Positions 50,660 to 61,203 of a stretch of DNA of 64,000 nt are shown here, piece after piece. The position numbers were made by a program, and so were the translations under genes. How positions within the stretch are numbered: the first letter of the stretch is position 1; every line of letters starts with the position of its first letter. Source of the stretch: Aspidapion aeneum (Eukaryota > Arthropoda > Insecta > Coleoptera > Brentidae); the NCBI GenBank assembly GCA_963576565.1, contig OY755047.1, positions 8,278,931-8,342,930 of the forward strand, in the 5' to 3' direction. The notes under the pieces are model-generated. The model saw nothing but the letters and a program-made list of their open reading frames with translations. It ran no database searches and was not told where the DNA came from.

Positions 50660-52020
50660 GAAAAAGGGTTAGATTTTAGAGACTCTGTCACCGCGGCTGC
50701 TTAGCTTATTCTATCTCTTGTTGTGTTTTCCTGATTTAAGAGGTGTAAAGACCTCGCGAGGCCCAATAGCCTATTTGTTACGTTACACAGCAAGGTTAGA
50801 TTTTAGAGACCCTGACTCTGCATCTACTTGGCTTATTCTATCTCTTGCTGTGTACCCTAGAAGAGGTTCGGAACAGCGAAGAGGAGCTTATATATATATA
50901 TATTCTCTGACAGTCAATCCACCCTGAAGGCGCTAAACGCACCCAAGATTGCTGACGGCTTGGTCAAAGAATGCGCAGAGGCGCTGGAGACCCTAAGCGA
51001 TGGCAAACGGGTGACGTTGGTTTGGGTTCCGGGACATACGGGGGTACCAGGCAACGAGAAGGCGGACGAACTCGCACGACTCGGGGCAGGAACCGCCTAT
51101 GTAGGACCGGAGCCACTTTTGGGCGTGACAAAAAGACAAGTGCAAAGCGGACTTAACAAATGGGCCCAGGACGCGCTATTAAACTCCTGGGAAACAGGAA
51201 CAGACCAGAGAATTCGTAGACCGTCCAAAAGCGACCAGAATTAGATGGATGCTGGGACGGACACGAAAAGACCCCGGACTGCTGATAGGTACTCTAACCG
51301 GACATAACCGGTTGAGGAGGCACATGACACGTATAGGAGTCGAGAATGACCCTACCTGCCCAGCCTGTGGACAGGAAGAAGAGAAATCAAGACACCTCGT
51401 GGCAGAATGCGAGGCCTACGCAAAGATGAGACAACAGGCACTCGGAGCGCCAACTCTGAGCGAGGAAGAACTGCACATGCTCAAATGGGCAGACTTACTG
51501 GACTTTGTAAAAAGAACAGGAAGGCCCAATGAGTTACCCGACCATCAAAGGGAAGTGTGCAGAGAGTGGGTTAAGGGACAGACTTGGGGCATGGCAAAAA
51601 GGGCGTACTCTGGCCTACTTGTCAGACCTGCGGGTCAACCCCCCCACTACTACTACTACTACTACTATCTCTTGCTGTGTGGTTTCCGGATTTAGAAGGT
51701 TTGAAGAGCACACGAGACGCAATATCCACTTTATTAGGGTTTTGTGCTAGTCGGCCTCCTTGGAGAGTTCTTTTTTCAAAAGGATCTGCAAAAGGTGAGT
51801 GTTGGGCACTCTGATATGATGTAAGTGCAGGTGTTTCCTTAGTTCGTTGTGACTGGTTATTAGTTCAGTCACCTGTCTGATTAATTTCCTATTTAGCTTA
51901 AGGATGTCACAGGTGAGTAATGTTGAATGGGACTTGTTGTTAATACACCCTTCTCTTGATACAGACACGTACCGAGGTTTTTGAAATTTTAAATAAAAGC
52001 ACTGGAACAACAAATGGTTT
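50660..52020 (-). pseudogene. Reverse-strand LINE 3' ends of the same family, interrupted
   Basis: The TTATTCTATCTCTTGCTGTG block with the flanking TTAGATTTTAGAGA appears at 50665-50760 and again at 50793-50853/51681-51720, as the reverse complement of the 'RKHTARDRISQA' codons. Further on, the minus frame 52013-51747 has 'QKPRYVSVSREGCINNKSHS', 'LTCDILKLNRKLIRQVTELI' and 'TSHNELRKHLHLHHI'. A CTA-tailed LINE is inserted at 50854-51664. The fragment is dead. Confidence 0.75.
50854..51664 (+). pseudogene. CTA-tailed LINE 3' end with 13-16-bp target duplication
   Basis: The insertion starts at 50854 inside RNase H and includes 'TLVWVPGHTGVPGNEKADEL' with intact His and Asp. A deletion around 51200 shifts the frame. 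The second frame (51249 on) has 'GTLTGHNRLRRHMTRIGVEN', 'CPACGQEEEKSRHLVAEC' and 'EELHMLKWADLLDFVKRTGR'. The tail is CCCCCCACTACTACTACTAC. CTATCTCTTGCTGTGT occurs at 50838-50853 and 51665-51680; the first three bases are ambiguous with the tail. It is better preserved than the copy at 29158-30235. Confidence 0.92.
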
Positions 52021-52224
52021 GTCCAGTCCAGTGGTCAAGTTCAAGCCGCACTGTAGCAAGTGTTTTGTTATTAATTTCTTATTTTCCAAGCCTATATTCT
52101 TATTTTATTTCTAAAAATCATCTGGAGCTTGTTTTTAACTCCTGAATTAAATGTATGATAAAGTTTATTTTGTTTTAAAAGCTAGATTTACTCCTCTTTG
52201 ATCTATAACGTATATTTTATTATT

Positions 52225-53045
52225 TTCTTAATCTATCTACTTAGCCTTCTTTCACTCTTGTCTGTCTATCACCGTGTTCATCCATCTAGTTCCCGCATGT
52301 TTCTTCAAATCGTCCGCCCATTTCATTTGGGGTCTTCCTCTACTTCGTCTATTTTCCCAAGGTCGCCAGTTTAACATTTATTCCATCGATCATCTTCTTG
52401 TTTGATATAATGATTGGAAAATTTCCATTTTAATTTTGCTACCTCCTTATCCATTCATTACTTTTTCTATCTGTTAGCTTTATATGTAACATTGGTCTTC
52501 CCATTGTTTTTTTTGGCTTTTGCTACCTTATTCATGTTTGAATTTGTGTGCCTAGGTCTGGGATCCATAGATGAGTACAGGAATGATACATTGGTTATAC
52601 ACTTCGTTTTGAGGGACTGACAATATTTTTTATTTTATAATATGTAGCTTAATTTACCAAATGCTGCCTAGGCCATTCTTACTAGTCTCTTTATTTCATC
52701 TGTTCGTTCTGTTTTTTCTTGGTTTGTTCTGATCGTGATATTTTCATCTGTGTTTGTTATGATTTTAGTTTTAGTGTAGTTCATACTCAAGCCTATATTT
52801 TTAGCTGCTGTATTTAGTTCTTCCAGCATTTTTGTCAGTTATTCTTTCTTATCTGTTAATAAGGCGATATCGTCAGCATATCTTAGGTGCTTTATGCCTA
52901 ATTCTTCCCAATCTAAGTTTTTAAAAACATCTTCTAAGGCCTGGTTAAATAGTTTATGGGATATTGTGTCACCCTGCCTGACACCTCTTCTTATCCGGAT
53001 TGCCTTCGTTCCTTCGTGGATTTTCATTGATGTTGTTCTTTATTT
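52225..53045 (-). pseudogene. RTE-like retrotransposon, RT palm to 3' end
   Basis: On the minus strand, 'MKIHEGTKAIRIRRGVRQGD' and 'TISHKLFNQALEDVFKNLDW' precede 'HLRYADDIALLTDKKE' with YADD at 52869-52880. Then come 'LNTAAKNIGLSMNYTKTKII', 'RLVRMA.AAFGKL', and the C-terminal GRP-rich region, ending in the GGCTAAGTAGATAGATTAAG tail at 52240. It is the most complete RTE copy in the window: about 820 bp with a few frameshifts and stops. Confidence 0.9.
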
Positions 53046-53690
53046 CTCAATAACAAACAATAAAAATTATAATTCGTCACTTGGCAACATCTTTAGAACC
53101 GAACAATGTGGACTTTTACACAAATTCTGAAATATGATTAATGAAGTCGTAGGTTCAATCCTACTTACATTGTGTGGACAGTACACAGTTTTCCATGTGT
53201 ACCTGCAAGTCTGTGCCATGTAGCCGCGGCTTAGGAAAACTTATATAATGATCATATAACAAAAAATCTTTCCGGTTGCTTTGTAAGTGAAGATACTGGT
53301 TGCTAGATGAAGAATACTGATTCCAGTAACTACATAATACGCGAGCAAAGCATACAACAAGAAAATATACCGCAATAATCTATCTCTCGTTCAGCAAAAC
53401 CGGTCCCGAAAAAAAAAGAGCATAAGAAAATTCCGAAAACCAGTCTCGAGACGTAAGTGTATACACGTATAAATTCTCATGTTTTTTTCTTTCTCTTCAC
53501 GAGACAAAACCAGCTTTTTAAGGAGATGGGCAGGCTATTAAAAACCAGAATGAAAACCAGATACGGAATGATGCATCAACTAACCATCAAATTAATCACT
53601 TTAGGAATTTCATCGAAAAAAAACAAGAACAAGAATGGTGGCTTTGATCACAGTATCGACAAAATCTGTCATATAATAGAAACGAAGAGG
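53046..53690. other. Unassigned; possible degenerate upstream part of the Jockey-like copy
   Basis: 53540-53690 has scattered codons reminiscent of the RT segment preceding 'LDVAQAFDKVWH', but I cannot place it in one frame. 53104-53175 contains a tRNA-like GTAGGTTCAATCCTAC arm (see rejected items). Confidence 0.3.
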
Positions 53691-53699
53691 GAAAAGTTT

Positions 53700-54655
53700 G
53701 TTCTGCAGTTTTTCTAGATGTAGCACAAGCATTTGACAAAGTGTGGCATGAAGGCCTTAATTTTAAACTAAAACGGTTTCTGCCAAAACAATATTCGGAT
53801 ATTTTGGAATCATACATATCTGATAGACATTTTAGAGTAAAACAGGAAGACTCATACTCAAATTTAAGAGAAATTCAAGCAGGCGTGCCCCAGGGTAGCG
53901 TACTAGGCCCTTATCTATACTTATTATTCACTTGTGATATCCCAAAGCCAGAAAATTGTCACTTAGCAACATTTGCCGATGATACTGGTTTATTGACGGT
54001 AGAAAAATCTATTGAAAAATGCATAGAAAAACTTCAGGATGCAGTCACCCAAGTTCACAGTTGGACCACAAAGTGGCGAATAAAATTAAATGAAACCAAA
54101 TCAATTCAGGTTGATTTTACAAACAAAAATATAAATCACATACAAATAACAATTAACAACATTCCAGTACCATATTCGAATCAGGCAAAATATCTAGGTA
54201 TGACACTTGATGCCAAATTGCGCTGGAAAGCACATGTTAAGAAAAAAAAGAAAGAACTTGAGATAAGGTATAGACAAATGAACTGGCTAATTGGAAGGAA
54301 GTCAAATTTAACAATTCATAATAAGTTACTGCTTTATAGACAAATACTGAAACCAGTATGGACATATGGTATTCAACTATGGGGTTGTGCTAAAGAGAGT
54401 AACATTCTAGTTGTACAGAGATTTCAAAATAAAGTATTAAGAAACATTGTGAATGCACCTTGGTACGTTCGAAATAGTGACCTTCATCGAGATCTAAAAA
54501 TCGAAACTGTAGCAGACTATAAAAAAGTACGCAAAAAGCCATGAAGATAGACTCCATCGGCATGTGAATGTGGAAGCAATTCAGCTTCTAGACAATACTA
54601 TGCTAGTTCGAAGACTAAAAAGAGTGAAGCCGTTTGAGCTAGTAAACTAAGTGAA
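53700..54655 (+). pseudogene. Jockey-like non-LTR reverse transcriptase, 3' half
   Basis: 'VFLDVAQAFDKVWHEGLNFK' is followed by a 267-residue open frame (53741-54544): 'ILESYISDRHFRVKQ', 'IQAGVPQGSVLGPYLYLLFT', 'FADDTGLLTVEKSIE' with the catalytic FADD at 53972-53983, 'TTKWRIKLNETKSIQVDFTN', 'KYLGMTLDAKLRWKAHV', 'LKPVWTYGIQLWGCA', 'NIVNAPWYVRNSDLHRDLKI'. A one-base frameshift at ~54535 leads to 'HEDRLHRHVNVEAIQLLD' and a stop near 54650. It is RT palm, thumb and C-terminus of a Jockey-clade protein. Truncated at the 5' end, hence inactive, but well preserved. A fragment of the same family is at 45771-46050. Confidence 0.93.
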
Positions 54656-54925
54656 TTACACATAAAACAAAATAATGCTATAAACACAACACAATTGTGA
54701 GTTACAGACTAAACAAAGCGGGGAGAACTGTTGAGTGAACCCTAAGTTTAAATCTGACTTTTCTAGTAAATTAAGTTAAAACAAAATTGCTAATTAGTCT
54801 TACTGACTAGATTGTAATAAAAAAAAACACAGTGTGTTTGACAAATAAAAAAAATATATATATAATAGAAACGACTTGAAATGATGTATATAGGTAGGTA
54901 AGTCCGCGAAAAGTGTCTTTTTAGA

Positions 54926-54984
54926 AGTAAGGACGCTCGTCGTAAAGACAAGCTTTATAAAGCTTGCTTGACGATGTGTGTCCA
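54926..54984. mobile_element. Minimal TAAGG-family hairpin (~60 bp)
   Basis: TAAGGACGCTCGTCGTAAAG and the inverted CTTGACGATGTGTGTCC surround AAGCTTTATAAAGCTT. These are only the terminal ~30 bp of the TAAGG element family (32346-34673, 34893-35277) joined back to back, an extreme internal deletion. Confidence 0.75.
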
Positions 54985-55283
54985 TATTTTGAAATGTGAC
55001 TATTCTATAACGAACTAACTGTAACCCTTGAAGATGTTTTTAGCAACTTAGATTGGGACAAAATAGGCATCAAGGTAAGCGGGCAATACTTAAACCACCT
55101 AAGATATGCTGATGATATCGCCTTAATAAAAGGTAAGAAAGAAGAACTGATAAATATGCTGGAAGAACTGGATACATCAGCTAAAAACGGGCTTGAGTAT
55201 GAACTACACTAAAACTAAAATCATAACAAACACAGATAAATATATCACGATCACAATAAACGAAGAAAAGATACAAGTAGAGG

Positions 55284-55421
55284 CAGTGGCGTATATAGAA
55301 AAAAGTTTCGGGGTGGTATTTTATGTTTTTATTCATGAAATATGTCGAAAAGATCTAGAAAAATCTTAGCTTCGGGGGGGGGGGGGCGGGCCCCCCGGGC
55401 CCCCCCATATATACGCCAGTG
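55284..55421. mobile_element. hAT-like MITE, 138 bp, in the RTE remnant
   Basis: CAGTGGCGTATATAGAAAA and CATATATACGCCAGTG are inverted ends. The exact 8-bp duplication AGTAGAGG flanks it (55276-55283, 55422-55429). The interior has a G run followed by a C run that can pair. A close sibling of 46391-46557. Confidence 0.93.
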
Positions 55422-55446
55422 AGTAGAGGAATATATATTATATACC

Positions 55447-56045
55447 TATACTTGATGTTGTAGTAAAGTGACACCGCGTCATCAAAACCTTGATGGGCGA
55501 AGGGAGTAGAGGGGTACATACAGTGGCACGCACTTCCTTTAATTTTTTTATTGAAATTGATTCCCAAAATGAGGCACTGCACTAACTACTCATTAGCTTA
55601 CTATTTTACTTGCTTTTTATTGATGTCTTCTTCTAAACGATTTCATTAGAAAGGAACATATATACTCTTATCTGGTTGTTACGAACATATTATTGATTTA
55701 GCCGGGCTTTGACGTTTTCTATTCGTTGTTTTGACTGTTATGTCAAACAAATTATGACGAAGCTTTTCACAAAACAAATTACCGTTTTTGCAACTAAATT
55801 AATGTTTGAGTTATCCTTATTTTATGTTTCGGATCTTTATTTATTAGGTAAGTACCTATTTGATCTCTCCTTTAACAGGTCTTAGTGTTTTATCATTCGA
55901 ACATTTAACCCCGAGCTTGCGAGCGGCACACTGCATGTACAAAGTGAAACACTAATTTTTTAAGGCTTCTTTACTTAGATTTTGCCGCAAAATTTGGTTC
56001 ACCATAGCTATGACGCGGTGCCACTTATATACAACATCAACTATA
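55447..56045. mobile_element. ~600-bp MITE, TATAGTTGATGTT ends, copy 2
   Basis: The inverse of the copy at 36732-37342, with the same ends (TATACTTGATGTTGTA and TACAACATCAACTATA) and the ACCGCGTCAT extension. It lies 17 bp after the hAT-like MITE and separates two RT pieces, so both insertions hit the same host element. Confidence 0.88.
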
Positions 56046-56113
56046 GGACAAACTAAATAAAGAAAACCAAACATCTGAAATCAATAGACGAGTAAGATTG
56101 GCCTGGGTAGTAT

Positions 56114-57390
56114 TGTAACAAAACGGGATTTGAGCATAAATGGTATTTTTGCCATTTATAAGTTTTTAAAGATTTTTAATTAAATATTGTTTTGACATCA
56201 ACAGGCATTAATTATATGCAAGACTAGGTTAGGATTAAGTAAAATTTATGGCAACTCCGGCGACTTGTTTTTAGGCATATTTTCAGGTTCGCTGTATTTT
56301 AGTGAAAGTTGTATTCGGCTAATATGTCCTTTGAGCCACTAACATCAAAATAATTCATATTTTGTAACTGGAAACAAATTTTAAACTATTTTCAATTTAA
56401 AAAAAAACACACTGTGTAATTTTACTTTCTAACGGGTTTTTAAGTCTGGCTTGCATTGCTATTTTGTCTCTTAGTGGAGCGCTTAAAGCGCAGTCTATCT
56501 CTTTCTCGCCAAGGCGAAAGGGAGTAGAATTCTAGCCAATCAACGCTAAGATATTTGTCCCTTCAAGCGCAGGGTCGCTTTAACTGAGACGGGAAACTTC
56601 CGAAAGTCGTCAGGGACGTCACTCTTTAGTTTGCCTTTGCTTGGTACGTTACACTTTCATTCACACTTCTTAAGGGGGGTTTTATTTCAACTGGGGAAAT
56701 TTATCAATTATTTTAACATTGTATAAAACTGTTAACGTTAATATTCATAATTATTTTGGTCTTTTCTTTTAGAGTTTATTAATTTTAAAGCTTTTATTTA
56801 TTACTGTTTCCAGTGTTTTGAAATAATGTTTTTATCTGTTTTATGGTTTATTTTAACAACAAAATACAAACCATTCGTTGCCCTAAAATCGGCATTTTTA
56901 ATCAATAACATATCCCAAACCTAAATAGTAATATTAAGTAAATTAAACAGTTGATTGAATAGTTTCACTCATTCAATCAACGTTTAAGATGTTGATAAAT
57001 ATATATATTTACAACAAATTTATAAAAGGTTTATAAAACCTAAAAGTTTAAGAAGTGTAAAAATTTGAAAACAAAAGTTTAATAGTAGTAAAAAGTCGAT
57101 ATTCAACTAATAAATATAAGAAGTGAAAGTGTGAAGCTACAAGAAGAAAATTGAAAAGGTATGTATGATTATCCTACAATAGTTATACATTTGAGAAAAA
57201 CGTTTATAGCATACTTTTCCTCCAAGAACCGTCAAATTCCCTTTCGAGATCGTGTAAATTTAGTAACATATAGTAACATTTAATCTTTTTATAATTTATA
57301 TAAGTTGTAGCCTACGTTGGTAGCTTACAACATTTAAGCCTTGGCCACTTGAGGTGACAGTATCACTGTCACACACAGGCCCCTGTTACA
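56114..57390. mobile_element. Candidate solo LTR (1277 bp)
   Basis: The unit begins TGTAACAAAACGGG and ends CCCCTGTTACA, giving TG..CA termini with a 6-bp inverted TGTAAC/GTTACA. The 4-bp repeat GTAT flanks it exactly (56110-56113, 57391-57394), in the middle of RTE codons. These are standard marks of a solo LTR of a retrotransposon. No internal protein domains, primer-binding site or second LTR are present. An alternative is a DNA element with short TIRs. Confidence 0.72.
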
Positions 57391-57690
57391 GTATTCAGTA
57401 AATGAAGCTACATATTAAAAAATAAAAAGCATCCTCATAACCTCAAAACGAAAGTGTATAACCAATGTATCCTTCCTGTACTCACATATTGATCCCAGAC
57501 CTGGACACTTACAAAATCAAACATGGATAGGGTAACAAAAGTCCAAAGATCAATGGAAAGACAAATTTTACATGTAAAGCTAACATATAGAAAAAGGAAT
57601 GAATGGATAAGAAATAAAACAAAAGTAAGGGATGTCAGAGGGGAGTTGCCCGTCATAATATTACACAGAAAGACGAATAAGCATTGATTG

Positions 57691-58255
57691 ACCACAACCA
57701 TTCATAAATCGTTTTAAAAACAATTTATACAAAATATCTGTTTAAAAATGATAAATTGCGATTACATCATTTCTCAGAAATCCTATTATGTTAATGTTTG
57801 CAAAAATGTAAAAAAAAACATAATTTATCTAGTGTGTTGGCACGTCTAGCGCAAACAAACTTTTTTACACCTACTTTATAAATTTTTAATGTAACAAAGA
57901 TAAAGATAGGTAAGTATGTAATATTTAAATTTGACGAAAATACGTGGGAACAAAATCACGTGCAAACAATGTTGGAATGAATGTTATTGATTTTAAAGCC
58001 GCGTCCACACCTGAACATTTCATTATTATTATAAAATATTTTAATTTTTGAAAATATTAGGATTTTTGAATTTTTCAAAAGATTATATTTTTTTTTTAAA
58101 AATTTTGCACATACATTTTAACAACTATGGAATTAAAATCATAACTGTTGTCTGTCTATTTTTATTTTTTTTTTTAAATTTCAAATATTTTGAAAATTTT
58201 CAAATATTTTTGAAAATAAAAAACTAAAACTTTATCACAAAATGTCATAATATTG
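57691..58255. other. AT-rich sequence leading into the satellite foldback
   Basis: No gene. From ~58130, words such as GGAATTAAAATCATAACTGT and GTTGTCTGTC resemble the 215-bp units further on. Confidence 0.45.
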
Positions 58256-58374
58256 GCCATTTTGTTCTTATGAGATTCCCTACCCTAAAATACGCTAAAT
58301 TACATTTTCCCAAATTTTAACTCGGTGCTTTTGTTTTAAAGTTTGGCCATTTTGGTCTTATCGGATTTCCTAGT

Positions 58375-58457
58375 GTCCCTGTATGTTGACATATTTGGAT
58401 ATATTATATCCAATATGTCAACATATAATATGTCCAAATATGTCAACATACAGGGAC
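58375..58457. mobile_element. 83-bp near-perfect palindrome in a satellite unit
   Basis: GTCCCTGTATGTTGACATAT and its inverse form ~35-bp arms with one mismatch around a 13-bp centre. It splits the 'GGATTCCCTACC' block of a satellite unit. Flanks GGATTTCCTAG and CTAGGATTCCCTA suggest a short target duplication. It is probably a minimal MITE. Confidence 0.75.
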
Positions 58458-59567
58458 TCTAGGATTCCCTACCCTAGAATTCGCTAAATGACGTTTTTGC
58501 GAATCTTAATTTTTGGGCAAGATAACGACTTTTATCAATTTATACAATGAAATTATTTTGCCTAAGAGGATATAGGATCGTAAACAATCGATGTTAACCG
58601 AGTTGTGGCGAGATTTTACGATTATTACCCGATGCGTCCCGTTATAGCTCGACCGCGGTCGATTTGACACGACACTTATCGAAATCAAACGAATCTATTT
58701 GAATACTTCGTCAAAGGATTTGTTTTTACCGTCCTAGCCCGCGCAGCAATGGCTAGAGCACTAGTATAATATTATACTCGTTTTTGACTAGAGAATTTTA
58801 AAGTTTGACTATTTTGGTCTTATGGGATTCCCTACCCTAAAATTCGCTAAACGACGTTTTTCCGAATCTTAACTCAGGGTGTGGTTTTCTTGCAACTCTA
58901 TGGCCCCACCATTCTGCAACTCGGTGCTTTTGTTAATAAACTGTATAGTTTTTAAAATATGAATTTTTAAAGTTTGGCCATTTTGGTCGTATGGAATTCC
59001 CTACCCTAAAATTTGCTAAATAACGTTTTTCCGAATCTTAACTCACGGTGTCGTTTTTTAGCATCTCTATGGCCCCACCATTCTGCAACTCGGTGCTTTT
59101 GTTGATAAACTGTATAGTTTTTAAAATATAAATTTTTAAAGTTTGGCTATTTTGGTCTTATGGGATTCCCTACCCTAAAATTCGATAAATGATGTTTTTC
59201 TGAATTTCAAATATTTTTGAAGATAAAAAACTAAAATTTGATCACAAAATGTCATAATATTTAAAATTTTGAAATTTTTACACACTTAAATTTCATCACA
59301 AAATGTCGCAAATTTTAAAAATTTTTGACAAAAGAATTTTTTTTCGAAAAATCGAAACATTTTGAGAATTTTCCATTAAAATCATAATTTTTGTTTGTCG
59401 AGTACTTTTAGCTTAATTTATGTTTAAAATAAATTTAACATCGATATTCGTTTCCGCGAAAGCACTAGTAGATTCGTTTGAAAATTAGAATTAAACACGA
59501 TTACATTTTTCCTCTCCTATGAGACTATATCGTCTTTTCAGCTAGAATTAACATTTATCAAAATGTA

Positions 59568-60652
59568 AAAAAAAATTCTTAAATTTTTATATATTTTTAA
59601 AAATTTCAAATATTTTCAAGAATTTTTAAACTTCTAATTATTTAAAAAAAAACTATTTTTTCTAAAGATTTTTCACTTTAAATTTTGACAGCTGTGGCAT
59701 TAAAATCATAATTATTGTTGTCTGTCTCTTACTTTTAGTTCAATTTGTGTTGAAATAAATTTAACATCGCTAGTGAAATTCAAAAAAAAATTCTTAAATT
59801 TTTATATATTTTTAAAAATTTCAAATATTTTCAAGAATTTTTAAACTTCTAATTATTTAAAAAAAACTATTTTTTCTAAAGATTTTTCACTTTAAATTTT
59901 GACAGCTGTGGCATTAAAATCATAATTATTGTTGTCTGTCTCTTACTTTTAGTTCAATTTGTGTTTGAAATAAATTTAACATCGCTAGTGAAATTCAAAA
60001 AAAAATTCTTAAATTTTTATATATTTTTAAAAATTTCAAATATTTTCAAGAATTTTTAAACTTCTAATTATTAAAAAAAAAACTATTTTTTCTAAAGATT
60101 TTTCACTTTAAATTTTGACAGCTGTGGCATTAAAATCATAATTATTGTTGTCTGTCTCTTACTTTTAGTTCAATTTGTGTTGAAATAAATTTAACATCGC
60201 TAGTGAAATTCAAAAAAAAATTCTTAAATTTTTATATATTTTTAAACATTTCAAATATTTTCAAGAATTTTTAAACTTCTAATTATTAAAAAAAAAACTA
60301 TTTTTTCTAAAGATTTTTCACTTTAAATTTTGACAGCTGTGGCATTAAAATCATAATTATTGTTGTCTGTCTCTTACTTTTAGTTCAATTTGTGTTTGAA
60401 ATAAATTTAACATCGCTAGTGAAATTCAAAAAAAAAATTCTTAAATTTTTATATATTTTTAAAAATTTCAAATATTTTCAAGAATTTTTAAACTTCTAAT
60501 TATTAAAAAAAAAACTATTTTTTCTAAAGAATTTTCACTTTAAATTTTGACAGCTGTGGCATTAAAATCATAATTATTGTTGTCTGTCTCTTACTTTTAG
60601 TTCAATTAGTGTTTAAAATAAATTTAACATCGCTAGTGAAATTCGTTTCCGC
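59568..60652 (+). repeat. 215-bp satellite, five near-identical units
   Basis: TTCTTAAATTTTTATATATT starts fall at 59576, 59791, 60006, 60221 and 60438, spacing 215-217. Units are almost identical and include 'TTTTGACAGCTGTGGCATTA' and ACATCGCTAGTGAAATTC. Differences are chiefly A-run lengths. High identity indicates recent amplification. The flanks (CGTTTCCGC, 59451 and 60644) show the array grew inside a longer repeated unit. Confidence 0.93.
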
Positions 60653-61018
60653 AAAAAACAGTAGTAGAGTCGTTTTAAAATTAGAATTCAACACGATGAC
60701 ACTTTTCCAGGAATTTCCTATGAAACGAAACACATAAGACTTTGTGTCGTCTTGTCATTTAGTATGAATATATACACACATTTTGAACATGTGCCAACTA
60801 TTCTTGCCTTCAGCAAAATAATTTATATTTATTTTATTTCGACTAGGAGCACTGTTCAATGCTTAAGCACCGAGCCAAAAATAAATTCAATTAATAAAAC
60901 TAGCAGTACATAATAACATAAATGGATCCATGAAAATTTCTTAAATGTCGAAAATTTTTAAAATTTGCGACATTTTGTGATGAAATTTAAGTGTATAAAA
61001 ATTTCCAAATTTTAAATA

Positions 61019-61203
61019 CAGTCGAACCTCTATAACTCGAACCTGAAGGGACAACCAAAACAGTTCGAGTTATGGAGAGTTCGAGTTATAGAAACTCGAG
61101 TTACATGGGTTTAAATACATGCGAAAAGTGCAGGGACCGCTTCAAAGGTTCGAGTTATAGAGAGGTTCGAGTTATAGAGGTTCTAGTTAGAGAGGTTCGA
61201 CTG
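61019..61203. mobile_element. pogo/Tigger-like MITE (185 bp)
   Basis: CAGTCGAACCTCTATAACTC and GAGAGGTTCGACTG are inverted ends with TA on both sides (61017-61018, 61204-61205). Sub-terminal 'GTTCGAGTTATAGAG' words repeat several times. It is a sibling of 35621-35790. Confidence 0.9.

Larger units (their letters stand above)
55010..57690 (+). pseudogene. RTE-like RT remnant with three nested insertions
   Basis: The host pieces are 55010-55283, 55430-55446, 56046-56113 and 57395-57690. The first encodes 'LEDVFSNLDWDKIGIKVSGQ' and 'YLNHLRYADDIALIKGKKEE' with YADD at 55105-55116. The third encodes the 'NRRVRLAW' region and the fourth the 'KLHIKK..MYNQCILPVLTY' to 'RNEWIRNKTKVRDVRGE' region. Removing a MITE, a second MITE and a solo-LTR-like unit restores the order seen at 52225-53045. 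Also frameshifted and truncated. Confidence 0.88.

Noticed and set aside
53104..53175. Possible tRNA or tRNA-derived SINE around GTAGGTTCAATCCTAC.
   Set aside because: A T-arm-like hairpin and weak acceptor pairing can be drawn, but the T loop has six bases if fully paired, the anticodon loop lacks U33, and no A box is convincing.
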